Both the position numbers and the translations under genes were made by a program. From Laccaria trichodermophora (taxonomy: Eukaryota > Basidiomycota > Agaricomycetes > Agaricales > Hydnangiaceae): DNA of 64,000 nucleotides. The notes beneath the pieces were generated by a model that made no database searches, had not been told where the DNA came from, and saw only the letters and a program-made list of their open reading frames with translations. The stretch covers positions 744,001 through 808,000 of the forward strand of contig JACTVC010000006.1 in the NCBI GenBank assembly GCA_018417955.1, read 5' to 3'. Below, one piece after another: positions 1 through 11,475 of this stretch (position 1 is the stretch's first letter; the number at the start of each line of letters is the position of its first letter).

Positions 1-2990
1 ATTTTTCATTGCAATATTTTTGTATTTCATTTCTACCTGGCACTATTTTTCATTGCGATATTTTGATATTTCATTTCTGCCTAGCACTATTTCTCATTGC
101 GATATTTTGATATTTCATTGTTGCCTTGTACCATTTTTCATTGCGATATTTTGGTATTTCATTTCTGCCTGGCACTGTTTTTTTGTTATTTCATTCCTGC
201 TTAGCATTATTTTTCATTGCTTGCCCAGGGCATATTTCATTCCTGCCTAGGTGAAAAACAGGGTAGGGATGATGACCCCTGGGAGGGTAGTCACATGACC
301 AATTACCAAAAATGGTCAAAAATGAAAGTTGTAGCTCTACACTGTAGCTTCACAAATGCGTTCAAATTATACTCTGAAGTGCTCCCATTGTGGAGATATA
401 AGGTAAAGGATCTTCAAAAGCATCGTGTTTTTTTTTTGTTTTTTGTGGTTTTCTCCATGAGAACAAAACCAAATGACATGATTTCAGTATATTTAGAAAG
501 CTAAAAGAAAGGGCTACAATTATTGTATCGTGGGAAAATTGACCAAAAAAGGAATGTGCATGCCCTAGAAAAGAAATTGACACTGACAGACTATAAGACT
601 CTACCATAGACTACAAAAGTCGGACTTAGAATACAAAGTTAGGGTTAAAAGCTGATCCAAGACTACAAAGTTTGTAGTGTCCACTTTTCATCATCACAAA
701 ATTTTTTAGTGTTCATTTTTTCCATAGAAAGGTTTGTAGTTTCTGCCTTTTGGCACTACAAAAGTTTGGTGTGCACTTGTCCCTTAGGAAAGTTTGTAGT
801 GTCCACTTTTTGAGACTACAAAGGTTTGTAGTGTCCGCTTTTTCATTAGAAAAGTTTGTAGTGTCTGCTTTTTGACACTACAAAGGTTTGCAGTGTGCGC
901 TTTTTCATTAGAAAAGTTTGTAGTGTCCGCTTTTTGAGACTACAAAAGTTTGTAGTGTGCGCTTTTTCATTAGAAAAGTTTGTAGTTGACATGTAGTTTA
1001 TGGTGTCCTTTGCTCTGTCTAGGTTATGGGGATGAGGTTGAAGGATTAACATGATCTTACTTACATATTGCCAGTGGTGCTGCATTAGTTTTTGACATCA
1101 TGCACAAGTTGTCTTTCATATTAGGAAAGATGCCTCCATATTAATACATACTGTCCTATCTCAAAACATAATTATTATAGGTTCATGTGGGGATATGGCT
1201 GAAGGATTGACATGACTTTACAGATTGCTATTGCCACATCACAACTTTCTGACATCATGACTAAGTTGCCTTTCACATGAGAACAGTCTATTTTCTGTTT
1301 CACATTGATAGTTACTGTCTGTCTGCTTTCACACATGAATGGCCTCCTGTGGCTTGAAAGCCAACTTGGGCATGATGTGAAGAAGTGATGATGTGGCAAT
1401 TGCAATATGTGAGGTCATGCCAATCCTTCAGCCATATCCCCATGACCTTATAACTATGTTTTGAGATAGGACAGTATGTATTAATATGGAGGCATCTTTC
1501 CTAATATGAAAGACAACTTGTGCATGATGTCAAAAACTAATGCAGCACCACTGGCAATATGTAAGTAAGATCATGTTAATCCTTCAACCTCATCCCCATA
1601 ACCTAGACAGAGCAAAGGACACCATAAACTACATGTCAACTACAAACTTTTCTAATGAAAAAGCGCACACTACAAACTTTTGTAGTCTCAAAAAGCGGAC
1701 ACTACAAACTTTTCTAATGAAAAAGCGCACACTGCAAACCTTTGTAGTGTCAAAAAGCAGACACTACAAACTTTTCTAATGAAAAAGCGGACACTACAAA
1801 CCTTTGTAGTCTCAAAAAGTGGACACTACAAACTTTCCTAAGGGACAAGTGCACACCAAACTTTTGTAGTGCCAAAAGGCAGAAACTACAAACCTTTCTA
1901 TGGAAAAAATGAACACTAAAAAATTTTGTGATGATGAAAAGTGGACACTACAAACTTTGTAGTCTTGGATCAGCTTTTAACCCTAACTTTGTATTCTAAG
2001 TCCGACTTTTGTAGTCTATGGTAGAGTCTTATAGTCTGTCAGTGTCAATTTCTTTTCTAGGGCATGCACATTCCTTTTTTGGTCAATTTTCCCACGATAC
2101 AATAATTGTAGCCCTTTCTTTTAGCTTTCTAAATATACTGAAATCATGTCATTTGGTTTTGTTCTCATGGAGAAAACCACAAAAAACAAAAAAAAAACAC
2201 GATGCTTTTGAAGATCCTTTACCTTATATCTCCACAATGGGAGCACTTCAGAGTATAATTTGAACGCATTTGTGAAGCTACAGTGTAGAGCTACAACTTT
2301 CATTTTTGACCATTTTTGGTAATTGGTCATGTGACTACCCTCCCAGGGGTCATCATCCCTACCCTGTTTTTCACCTAGGCAGGAATGAAATATGCCCTGG
2401 GCAAGCAATGAAAAATAATGCTAAGCAGGAATGAAATAACAAAAATATCACCCTAGGCAAGCAATGAAAAACAGAGCTAGAGAGTAATGAAATACCAAAA
2501 TATCGCAATGAAAAACAGTGCCACACAGAAATGAAATACCAAAATATCGCAATGAAAAATAGTACTAGGCAAAAATGAAATATCAAAATATCGCAATGAG
2601 AAATAGTGCTAGGCAGAAATGAAATATCAAAATATCACAATGAAAAATAGTGCCAGGTAGAAATGAAATACAAAAATATTGCAATGAAAAATAGTGCCAG
2701 GCAGAAATGAAATACAAAAATATTGCAATGAGAAATAGTGCTAGGCAGAAATGAAATATCAAAATATCACAATGAAAAATAGTGCCAGGCAGAAATGAAA
2801 TACCAAAATATCACAATGAAAAATAGTGCTAGACAGGAATGAAATAAAGTGGGGGATATGAAATGAAATCCTAGGAAGGAAAGAAATAGAAATGAAATTG
2901 CAATGATATAAAGCCTTGGCAAGAAATGAGATGCATTTCATAACCCTTGCCCATGTATTTCATTTCATAAAAAAGCTAGGCAGTGGGCAA
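1..2990. repeat. Family A large palindrome (left end outside window)
   Basis: The two halves are inverted copies that meet near base 1312/1313. Base 217 pairs with 2408 and base 1085 with 1540, while base 1 pairs with 2692, so one arm carries a 68-base length difference near the outside. The innermost 250 bases are inverted but more diverged. The outer parts (about 1-235 and 2385-2960) are tandem units of roughly 50 bases containing ATTTCATT and TGCGATATTTTG. A second layer (about 650-1000 and 1625-1960) has TTTGTAGTGTCCGCTTTTT units alternating with their complement. No conserved ORF is present. It is probably a non-autonomous fold-back element. The right edge near 2990 is approximate. Confidence 0.85.
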
Positions 2991-3045
2991 ATCGCTGTGC
3001 TGGCAGTTGCCAGTGTTTTATGATAAAAGTGGTAGGGACCACTCC

Positions 3046-3396
3046 GGGCCCTTTGAGGTCATGCAGAGAATCAATCCCAACGTCTATTGATTACGAATGG
3101 GAGATAATTACCCTGGTTCTCCGGTAATCAACATACAACATCTTAAGAAATACAAGACAGATACAACTCACCAAGGAAGAATCTCTCTACTGGATTCTTT
3201 TGTACGCAGACAGGAATCCGAAGAGTTTGAGGTCGAGAAGATTGTGGGTCACAGGAGAATCGGAAAGAGAGTGACACTGCAGTACTTGATAAGGTGGGCT
3301 AACTATGGGCCGCAGTTTGATACTTGGGGTACAGCCACTGATCTCAAGAACACGCCAATCATTCTGAGCGACTACCGAGCCAAACACAATCTCTGA
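3046..3396 (+). pseudogene. Ty3/Gypsy integrase tail with chromodomain (fragment)
   Basis: The frame opens with GPFEVMQRINPNVY, the GPY/F module at the end of chromovirus-type Ty3/Gypsy integrases, followed by GSPVINIQHLKKYK. A chromodomain-like segment lies about 45 residues later (EVEKIVGHRRIG, then YLIRWANYG and DTWG). This domain is known to bind chromatin and steer integration. A TGA at 3088-3090 interrupts the frame between NVY and LRMGD. Everything upstream (gag, protease, RT, RNase H, integrase core) is missing and replaced by the family A palindrome. It is the 3' remnant of an element of the same family as 34801-42016, whose own chromodomain is lost. Confidence 0.85.
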
Positions 3397-3444
3397 GGAT
3401 CATCAAGTCTGAACCATATGCACTCCTTCAAATCTATGCTTCAT

Positions 3445-3480
3445 TTTATCTTTCCCTCTTTCCCCTCTCTTTTCTAACAG
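3445..3480 (+). promoter_or_regulatory. Candidate 3' splice site ahead of the third Gypsy ORF
   Basis: A 36-base stretch is almost pure pyrimidine and ends in TTTTCTAACAG. It lies 48 bases after the integrase stop and about 65 bases before the first in-frame ATG of the next ORF. This is the form of a strong 3' splice site and could let the downstream ORF be read from a spliced subgenomic RNA, as env is in other retroelements. The donor is not identifiable because the 5' part of this copy is missing. The function is inferred. Confidence 0.35.
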
Positions 3481-3545
3481 ATTTTTTTATAGATATTCCA
3501 TAGACAGCCTAGACGGGCGCATGCAAGGCACCACATGTCCTTATC

Positions 3546-6306
3546 ATGCCATCAGTAGCGCCTCAAGCACACAGAAAACAAGACGCCCCCATCACTCCTT
3601 TCTTTTCGCCCCCAACTCCTTCTCTCATTCGTTGGGACTGTCCACAAGTGAACGTTCGGAGGAAGGCTTACCTTGCAGTGGACTGTCCTGCTTGATAACG
3701 CCCTCATGGATCTTTCAATCCACCACTTAAACCCTCTCACTACAGCGACTGTCAGAATCGATCCAGATGCCATTTGCATAGGATTGAACTCGGATACCAC
3801 TCTTATCCCAGACGCCGCCATAATCTTCAGAGATCTGCCCAACCCTTGTTGGAGCGTTGAAGATTTCTCGGACACAGGACGCATCCTACCCATCGACAGC
3901 GCGAGAGATCCCGATTGGTACAGAGAGGAAGAGCAATGGGCTGCGTGGACCCCCACCTCCTTCCTGTTGAAACAGAGGCCCTGGTACGATGAACTAGAAA
4001 CAGCAGTCCCCGTCGAGGAAAGGTTCGGCGGATGGTCGATGGCAGAGCACCAACGTCAAGTCTGTAGCACAGACTTGACCCAAATCCAGAATTGTGTTCG
4101 CTTCATAGTCGAATTTGATGACCGTTTCCCCACCCGCGCGAAGGTCCCAGCTTTCTACCCAGTGGACCGTTTAGCGAAGAGCTACCCTACCAAGAAGATG
4201 GTCCAAATCAACGTGGCTAAAGCAAAGCGTTCGGTCCTACACGCCCTTGCTTTTCTATCCTGGTGGACTACCATCATCGGGAATTGGGAGACAAATCTCT
4301 CGGATGTGGTGGTCAGCATCGTCTCTTCCCTACTCTCCACAGTTAAAGGGAAACATGGCGTCATTTGCAATCTCAAGAAGGACTGGCCAGTTATCAACGT
4401 TCCTCTATACATCCAACATAGTATTCCCTTCTTCTACCCATGGACCTTCGACGCATGAGCCGACAGTCGTTTCAGTCGCATGAACCCAGCCCTCAACTTG
4501 ACCTACTGGGCGATCCGCCAAGGCACCGCTCTATCGCTCGCACGAGACATCGAGGAGGAAGATATCAATAAGATCGCCTGTCAAGCAATCAAACTCAACC
4601 ATTTCTTCCAAGAAGCCTTTTCATACCGCTCACCAGACGACCTCATCATTCTTCCGACCTATGCCTTGTTTGTCATTGACTTCGAGGGATGGAAACGCCG
4701 TCCGATCAAATACGACGAAGCGTCCTTGACATCACTCATCAAGTTCTATTACTACGACATTTTGAGTGAAGGTCGCGACGACAGATACAAGACTGTCGTG
4801 TTCTGGAGATGGAGGAAGTGTGAACCAAGAGACGAGTACCTCAGGCACCAGTACAAGGCAAGCTTGCCAGGCGAAGAACAAGCTGGGACAATTTGGGAAC
4901 TATACAAGTTCGACTACGGCCCTAAGTCAGGTCTGACATACAACATCGAGACAGGTCTTTCCACAGGAAAGAAGAAACCAACTACAAACTCAATCTCTCT
5001 ATTGCAATGGATGAATATGCCCGTGCCGGACGCCAACAGAACTCTGCAAGATCGCTTGTCCAACAGCCTGCAGTCAGAGGAGATGCACATCGACAACAGT
5101 AGCATTTCGTCGGACGAGGAGTTCAACAGATTCCCTGAGGTGCCGGATACCCTCTATCATCCACAAGCGGTCAATAGCCCAGCAGCCTGGATACGTCGCA
5201 ACGAAGAACTTTTGGCCAATGCACGCCATCTCACAGCCGAACTCCGAGCAACACGAGGGGATAACGAACTTTCACTCTGACGCTCTCAATCCCCGACGTG
5301 CCTATCTGACCCCTACTTTGCACCACATGAAAGGCCGGAAATCATGTTTAGACGCCTCTTGAAGGACAAGTCCACCAAGATCACCTACACGGACAGCACT
5401 TGGTTCGCTCCACACTACGCCTGGAATGCGGATTTTTTGGAAGCGGCCTTTATCTTCGTCCCAGACATCGAAAGTCAAGCCCGCATGAGATATTGGGTGA
5501 ACTGTTGGACCACGACTGCGACAAGTCAGAGGCTCCTCACCACAGCAATTGAACATGGACTACGGTTTTATCTCGCTTTACCTCAAGATCGCGTACGCCA
5601 ATTTTGACCACTGATTGTAGACAACCTCGATAGAAGCTCTGCATCATTTTTGTACAGTGCCGGTTTTCAAGAGCAGAACTTATCGCCCGCGGACAATACG
5701 GCCACCTTCTGTTCATCCTACTTGGCCAAGATGAACGATATGCTACGACGTCCCCATGCTCGCGCATTTATAGCCGAAGGGGGACAAATCAGCTGGATCG
5801 CTCGGTGTTGGACTGGCACCAGGTTGGTGGAGGAATTCATGGCAGGCCCCTCCATCCAAGTTACTATCCACAATTGCGGATTCTATGATTCGGCATCGGA
5901 GGACGCGTCTTACTTGACTCACGATATCGTGTCAGAACAAGAGAAAGACTTGTTGCTTGGTTATTGCCCAGGAACCAACGGCGGTCTGGGACGGTGGCTC
6001 TTTCCCCTGATGGACATCTTCAACGATAACTTCGACCTTTGGACGGGTGAATGGAACGCGGCTCTGGACCACATATACAGGAGACTTGCAGACGATATAC
6101 CCCAAGGCCGCGCAAAACTTCGGACTCGAGAAAAATGGAAATGTTGGATCAGAAATAACGAACGGGGGCAACGACGCCCTACCTACCTTCCTACCACTGC
6201 AGATTTCGAAATAGTCATGGAAGGCATCGCGCGCGCAGGCCTGGAACCAACTTGGCACAAGAAACAACTCAACGACATTGACTTCCCCGAACGCCGAATG
6301 GATTAG
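3546..6306 (+). pseudogene. Third ORF of a Ty3/Gypsy element, copy 1; function unknown
   Basis: The frame is open from 3673 to 6306 (878 codons) except for TGA at 4456-4458, 5278-5280 and 5605-5607. An ATG at 3546 opens a proline-rich leader (MPSVAPQAHRKQ...) that joins this frame through a one-base shift near 3680, giving about 920 codons originally. It aligns along its length with the minus-strand ORF at 30588-33036. Shared blocks are FLSWWTT/FINWWSS, FEGWKRRP/FEGWSARL, FWRWRK/IWRWKP, MLRRPHAR/IIRRPHVR and WTGEW. No signal peptide, membrane segment or recognised catalytic motif is visible, so it does not look like an envelope protein. From memory, similar multi-copy hypothetical proteins occur in Agaricomycete genomes. 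Its position between the chromodomain and the polypurine tract makes it part of the retroelement. Confidence 0.7.
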
Positions 6307-6319
6307 TTGGGAACTGGAA

Positions 6320-6790
6320 AGTGGGGGGGCTTTGTAGCATGCCTGTAAGCACTCTATCATCCTATCCTTTCCACTCCCCAGCATATGTCTCCAATGCTCA
6401 TCTAGTAAGCTTACTCTCTTCGCCTTTACTTCATATCATGTTACGCATTACATAAGTGTTGTACTTATACCTCATGTAGTACATGAGGCAAGACACCTTT
6501 TTCTAACCACTACATCCCTCGTATTGTTCGGATACTAGAGCCCTACTAACGGCCCTACTCCAAACTCTGAGAGACTAGTGAATAGGGAATTGACTACAGC
6601 ATCGCCATCTCCACAGGGACTGTCTGTGGAGATGGGAGTACAGGTACACTGAACGGTCACGTTCCACAACTCCCAGTGATCAGCTGCGCTTCAAGGACCA
6701 ACTTCATGAGTCTTTTCACCTCTGTTTGCCTTGTCCGCTAGGTGCTCCAACGGCTGTCCCACTGCCTAAGTGACTACTGCATAAGTAGTG
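6320..6790 (+). repeat. Polypurine tract and probable 3' LTR of Gypsy copy 1
   Basis: Seventeen bases after the third ORF's stop is GGAAAGTGGGGGGGC, a purine tract of the kind that primes plus-strand DNA synthesis in LTR retroelements. It is followed by TTTGTAGCATG, with an LTR-like TG start at about 6333. The same arrangement (G-run, CT, then TGTAAC) occurs at the end of copy 2 at 30587-30602. The sequence to about 6790 has no ORF and is taken as LTR. Its far end is not defined because family A sequence begins there and no second LTR copy is present to compare. Confidence 0.55.
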
Positions 6791-7764
6791 GTTCACACTC
6801 CCTTATATATTTCATTTCATAACTTACAGGCTATTTCATTTCTGTTTTCATTAACCAATCTCAATATGAAACCTGATGAATTTCATTATTATTCCCTTTG
6901 CCATTTCATTGGATTCTCATCAAATACCTCAGGGAATCTCATTGCAGCTCTTGTGATTTTCATTAGATACCTGGGCGATATTATTGGAAATTTCATTAGT
7001 TATCTGGCCGATATCATTTGCAATTTTCATTAGTTATCTGGTCAATATCATTGTGATTTTCATTAGATACCTGGGTGATATCATTACAACGTTCATTAGC
7101 CACATGGGTGATATCCATGCAATTTTCATTAGGTGCCTGGGTGATGTCATTGTGACTTTCATTAGCTACATGAGCAATATCATTGCAATTCTGCAAATGT
7201 AGCCCTGGGTATTTTATTGTGATTTTTCAATAGATGCCCTATGCATTTCATTGCAGTTTGTCAATTGATAGCCTGTGTATTTCATTGCAATTTTTCAAAT
7301 GTGGCCCTGGGTATTTCATTGCAATTTTTCAATGGATACCCAGGGCGTGAATGCTTTGAATGGTGTACAGAACATCAGGCACTGCCTTCAGGGTCCACTT
7401 CAGGGTCCATCCCAAAAGGGAAATATCACCTGGTTTGACTAAAAAGTGAAGAAAACCAAGAGGAGAATGACTTTACCTATCAGGGTCCATGTAAGGGGAT
7501 GTTTGGATGATGGTCACATGACCAATTACCAAAAATGGACAAAAACAAAAGTTGTAGCCCTACAATGTACCTTCCAGAATCTGTTTGAATTATGTTCTGA
7601 AGTGCTCCTGTTGTGGAGATGTGAGGTAAAGGGGTTTCAAAAGTGTCACAAATTTTTTTTTTTTTTTGTGTTTTTCTCCATGAAAACAAAACCAAATAAC
7701 ATGATTTCAGGATATTTACAAAGCTAAAAGAAAGGGCTACAATTATTGTATCATGGGAAAAATG
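6790..7764 (+). repeat. Second family A sequence, left part
   Basis: From 6790 to 7340 the sequence is a tandem run of TTTCATT-based units of about 40 bases (TTTTCATTAGATACCTGGG, GATATCATTG). It continues into the module CACATGACCAATTACCAAAAATGG that also lies at 294-316 in the first palindrome and inverted at 59860-60075. Short open frames here are translations of the repeats. It continues after the hAT-like insertion at 9263, so the original element was split by that insertion. Confidence 0.75.
6950..7200 (+). repeat. Tandem repeat of about 40 bases
   Basis: Six degenerate copies of a unit containing TTTCATTAG, a variable word (ATACCTGGG, TTATCTGG, CTACATGAG) and GATATCATTG run through this stretch. 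It is the family A counterpart of the array at 1-235 with a different unit. Confidence 0.7.
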
Positions 7765-9254
7765 GAGGTCTTATCAGTGCCCCCCCTATTCCTGCAGGAT
7801 TCTGGTCATTCCTGTGGATTCCGGTGGAATGAAATTTAGCAGTAAGCCCTGCTAAATTTGTCATTCCTGTGTTTTCTCATTCCGGTGGAATCTGATCATT
7901 CCGGAATTTACACCAGAATGGTCCCCGGAATGGTCTTCCCCGGAATGGGCAGGAATGGTCTTCCCCGGAATGGTCAGGAATGGATTATAGTCCAATCTGT
8001 TTATTTTATTTATTTGTCAATGTATTATAGTTTATTTATTTTCGATGGATAACAAACAATGTTTGTTTGGCAAAGATGCTCACCAAACACGGTCACTCTC
8101 TTCTTCCACCACCACCACCATGCTCGTCGCCGCCGCCGATGCCATGCCATCACCGTCACCCATAGCCACCACCACCCATGTCACTCCTCTATCACCCATG
8201 GCCACCATGACCACCAACATCGACCACACCACCCTTCAACAACAACGCAGCGATGCCACATCACGAAACAACAAGCACCAGAACCCACGAAAATGCTCCC
8301 CTGCCCATGAAAACACCCCACTGCCCACGAAAACACCCCAAGTCCCACGAAAATGACACCCCGCCCACAAAACGACGCCTAGCACCCACACACACCACCA
8401 GCGGACACGAAACAACGGCCAACAGATGCAAAACCACGCCCGTGGACACGAAAAACGCCCAACGCACAGAAAACAACAACCAACGGACACGTAACAACAC
8501 CCAGCAAACACGAACAACACCCAGCAAACATGAATGACACCCAGCGCCCATAGAACGATGCCACGGACGACAACGACGACGGGACGACGTGTCCACATCA
8601 ACAACAACAACGGGACGACATGTCCACGCCAACACATCTATGCCAACAACGACGTGTCAACGCCAACACGTCTACAACACCCAGCACCCACACAACGATG
8701 CTACGGACAACGACAATGACGCAACGACATATTCACGCCAACGTATCTACAACCATGTACACTACACCACCCCTCCCCCTCCCTCACTCCCCTCCTTCCC
8801 CTCCCCATCACCCCATCCCCTCCCTCCCCTCTCCATCACCCCCTTCCCCATCACCCCCTTCCCCTCCCTCCCTTCTCCATTACCCCCTCTCCACCACTTC
8901 CTCCCCTCTCTATCACTCCCTCCCTATCCACCACTCCCTCCATAACTCTCCACCCCTCCCTACCCCTTTCCTTCTCCCTGCCCCTTTCCTTCTCCATAGC
9001 CTGCTCCCTTGTTCCCACCCCCTTTCCTTGTACCTCTCCTTCCTTAAATATAGATTGTATATAGTAGTATATAATAAAATATGTTTTATGTCATTTTAAA
9101 TACATTATAATGACTTCAAATTTATTCTGAGTATTAAGTTGGTTATCAAGTCACATGACTTTAGCTGATCAGGACATGTACTGGTAAATCTACATGAGTT
9201 CAGAGGATTCCAGTGTAATTCCTGCAGGAATAGGTGGGGCACTGTAAAGTACTG
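7765..9254. mobile_element. hAT-like non-autonomous element with 8-bp target duplication
   Basis: GAAAAATG lies on both sides (7757-7764 and 9255-9262), an 8-bp target duplication as made by hAT-superfamily transposases. The ends are imperfect inverted repeats: GAGGTCTTATCAGTGCCCC on the left against CAGTACTTTACAGTGCCCC read inward from the right, both followed by CTATTCCTGCAG after a short difference. Without the element the flanks restore the family A sequence GGGAAAA.TGACC seen at 530-545. The interior (1490 bp in total) has GGAATGG repeats near 7900-7990, a CAC/CGACGA-rich part and a long pyrimidine run at 8760-9040. No transposase is present. Confidence 0.85.
8760..9040 (+). repeat. Long C/T (polypyrimidine) tract
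   Basis: About 280 bases are almost entirely C and T on the plus strand with occasional A (CCCCTCC, CATCACCCC units). Such tracts can form triplex or H-DNA. The apparent proline/serine/leucine ORFs here are artefacts of this composition. Confidence 0.8.
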
Positions 9255-9262
9255 GAAAAATG

Positions 9263-9501
9263 ACCAAAAAAGGAAGGTTCATGCCCTACTATAAGAGTCA
9301 GATATAGACTACCAAGTTTACTGATAGACTAAAAAAAAGTTGGACTTAGACTACACAGTTTACTGATAGACTATAAAAGATTACAAAAGTTGAACTTAGA
9401 CTACAAAGTTTACTAATACACTACAAAAGACTACAAAAGTCTATAGACTACAAAAAAGTCAGACTTAGACTACAAAGTTTACTGATAGACTATAAAAGAC
9501 T
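9263..9501 (+). repeat. Second family A sequence, remainder with ACTACAAA repeats
   Basis: Directly after the hAT target duplication the family A sequence resumes (ACCAAAAAAGG) and runs into repeats of TAGACTACAAAGTTTACTGA up to the next element end. No gene is visible. Confidence 0.7.
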
Positions 9502-11475
9502 CACTTCAGTCACCCACCTTGACCAAGCTATTAGCTAGGAAATCTTGAAAAATTATCCAGGCTAATAGATCCTTTGGCTGGTTATTTTTTTGCCTCTGGA
9601 GAAAAATATATTATTACATTGGGCAAAAATGTTTGGCCTTCAATATTGTGACCAGAAATATTTGGGCTCATATTTTGTATTGAAAAATATCCTAGCCATC
9701 TGAAAGTGGTAGGAATTTTTTTAGCTGTGTGACACTGCTGAAAAATGTTTTGGCCATGTCACACTGCTAAGAAATTTTTGAACCATATCACACTGCTGAG
9801 AAATCTTTTAGCCATGTCACACTGCTGAAAAATGTTTTGACTATGTCACACTGCTTGGAAATCTTTTAGCCATGTCACATAGGCAAAAAATTTCCTGCCA
9901 GTGTCATGGAGTATCTGGGGTCCTAGTTTCAAAAAAAAAAACTTCAAAAATTTCTGACCATTCAAACTTTTATCTTCTGGATTCAACTTTTCTACAAAAT
10001 TTATCATAAAGATCATTTTGGTCCTAAATTTGCCTTTTTAGTTTATATTGTATTTTTATTATAGAAAAACCAGATTATATATTGCATTCAGCTCTATCTA
10101 TTGGTGGTATTCAGCTATTTGTTATATAGTTATAGCCTCTAAATTCTGCTCTATCAGATAATAAAGGTTGTTACTGACTGCTCTTATGTTGAGTGTATAT
10201 TAATAACTGCCTATAATAGACTAGCCTTACTTACTGAATTATTACTGATGTCTATTATTCTTGCAAATTACCAGAAGTAAATATTGGCTGATGTGTGAGC
10301 CATATTTCTTCACTGAAGTATGTTCCTAAAGACTAGAGAGAGTTTGGGAACTGTCAGATTGACTATGCCAGCTTTTTTTTTCACTTTTATAGAGGCATAT
10401 TTCTAAGAACTGCAGAGAGCTCTGAGGATTGTCAGTGTCTGAAGTTATAAATATGTATATTATGATATGATATGATATGATGTATTCATGTCTGTTGACT
10501 ATAATGACATGCTGACTACCAGTACTTTACTGTGCCCCACCTATTTCTGCAGAAATGGCTAGAATCTCCTAGAATTCTCATCTCTCTATTACAAATACTT
10601 GAATTTCCTTTTTTAGATATAGACCTTAGACCTTGACAACAGTACCCAACAACAAATCCTATTTTTTCTCATTTTTACCACATTTTCTAAATGATTTTCA
10701 TTTAAAATAGTAATCTTGCCTCATTTACTCTGATTTCACCTCTGCAACATTATAACCAATAGTGACTACCATCCAATATTTTCTTTAATGTTTCTTGTAT
10801 TTTATTGTAATTTTCTGGCAATATTTGCACAAATTACCTTATTTGGAAATATGCACAGACCACCAACATTGTAAATAACAGTTATAGCTGAATGCAGAAT
10901 GATAAGCCACACCAGACTGACACATGCATAGGGCAGACTGTCAAATTTTCAAAGCAACATGATGGCTGAGTTCTCACCAAGTTCTCACAATGAGTCAAAT
11001 AATTGATGTCACTGTAGTACCACAGTAACATTTGAGAGTCTGCTCTATGTATGTGTTGATCTGCATGACCTATCATTCTGCATTCAGCTGTGATGGTATG
11101 TCTATTCTTTTTCTATTTTTTTTTTCCTCTTTTTCCAGCTATATTTGTATCATTTACCATATTAGGAAATATCCACAGACTATGTATATGGTATCTAAAT
11201 ATTGTTAACAATAGTCTATTATTTTTCTCTTTTTCTTCTGAGTTTATGGCCATATTTTCATTCATTACCATATTTGGAAATATGCACAGACCAAGTAAAC
11301 AGTACATCAACATTATCAACAACCATTTATATCATGTAAATCTTTTTTCTAATTTTTCTAGCTATATTTGTATTAATTACTATTTTAGGAAATGTGCACA
11401 GACCATGTATACAATACCCCAATATTGTCAACAACAGTCCATTATTTTTCTCTTTTTCTTCTAATTTTTCAGGCT
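9502..11475 (+). repeat. Left terminal inverted repeat of long-TIR element 1
   Basis: This is the inverted copy of 18268-20242. The part at 9720-9900 has about six units of 33 bases built on GCCATGTCACACTGCT followed by GAAAAATGTTTT, a likely set of subterminal transposase sites. At 10520 an embedded sequence (CAGTACTTTACTGTGCCCC, CTATTTCTGCAG) matches the hAT-like terminus at 9254. From 11100 inward the arm is built of degenerate units of about 110 bases with ACCATATTTGGAAATATGCA. Confidence 0.85.

Noticed and set aside
1..2960. CRISPR-like regular repeats
   Set aside because: Units are adjacent and degenerate with no unique spacers, and the sequence is eukaryotic.
3546..6306. Third Gypsy ORF as a typical env glycoprotein
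   Set aside because: No signal peptide, membrane anchor, cleavage site or cysteine pattern is visible.
8045..9099. Overlapping histidine-, threonine- or proline-rich ORFs on both strands
   Set aside because: They arise from low-complexity sequence within the hAT-like element.
11090..11464. 124-codon F/Y/S-rich ORF in the long arm and its mirror copy at 18271-18654
   Set aside because: AT-rich tandem repeat sequence; identity between copies comes from the inverted repeat, not protein constraint.
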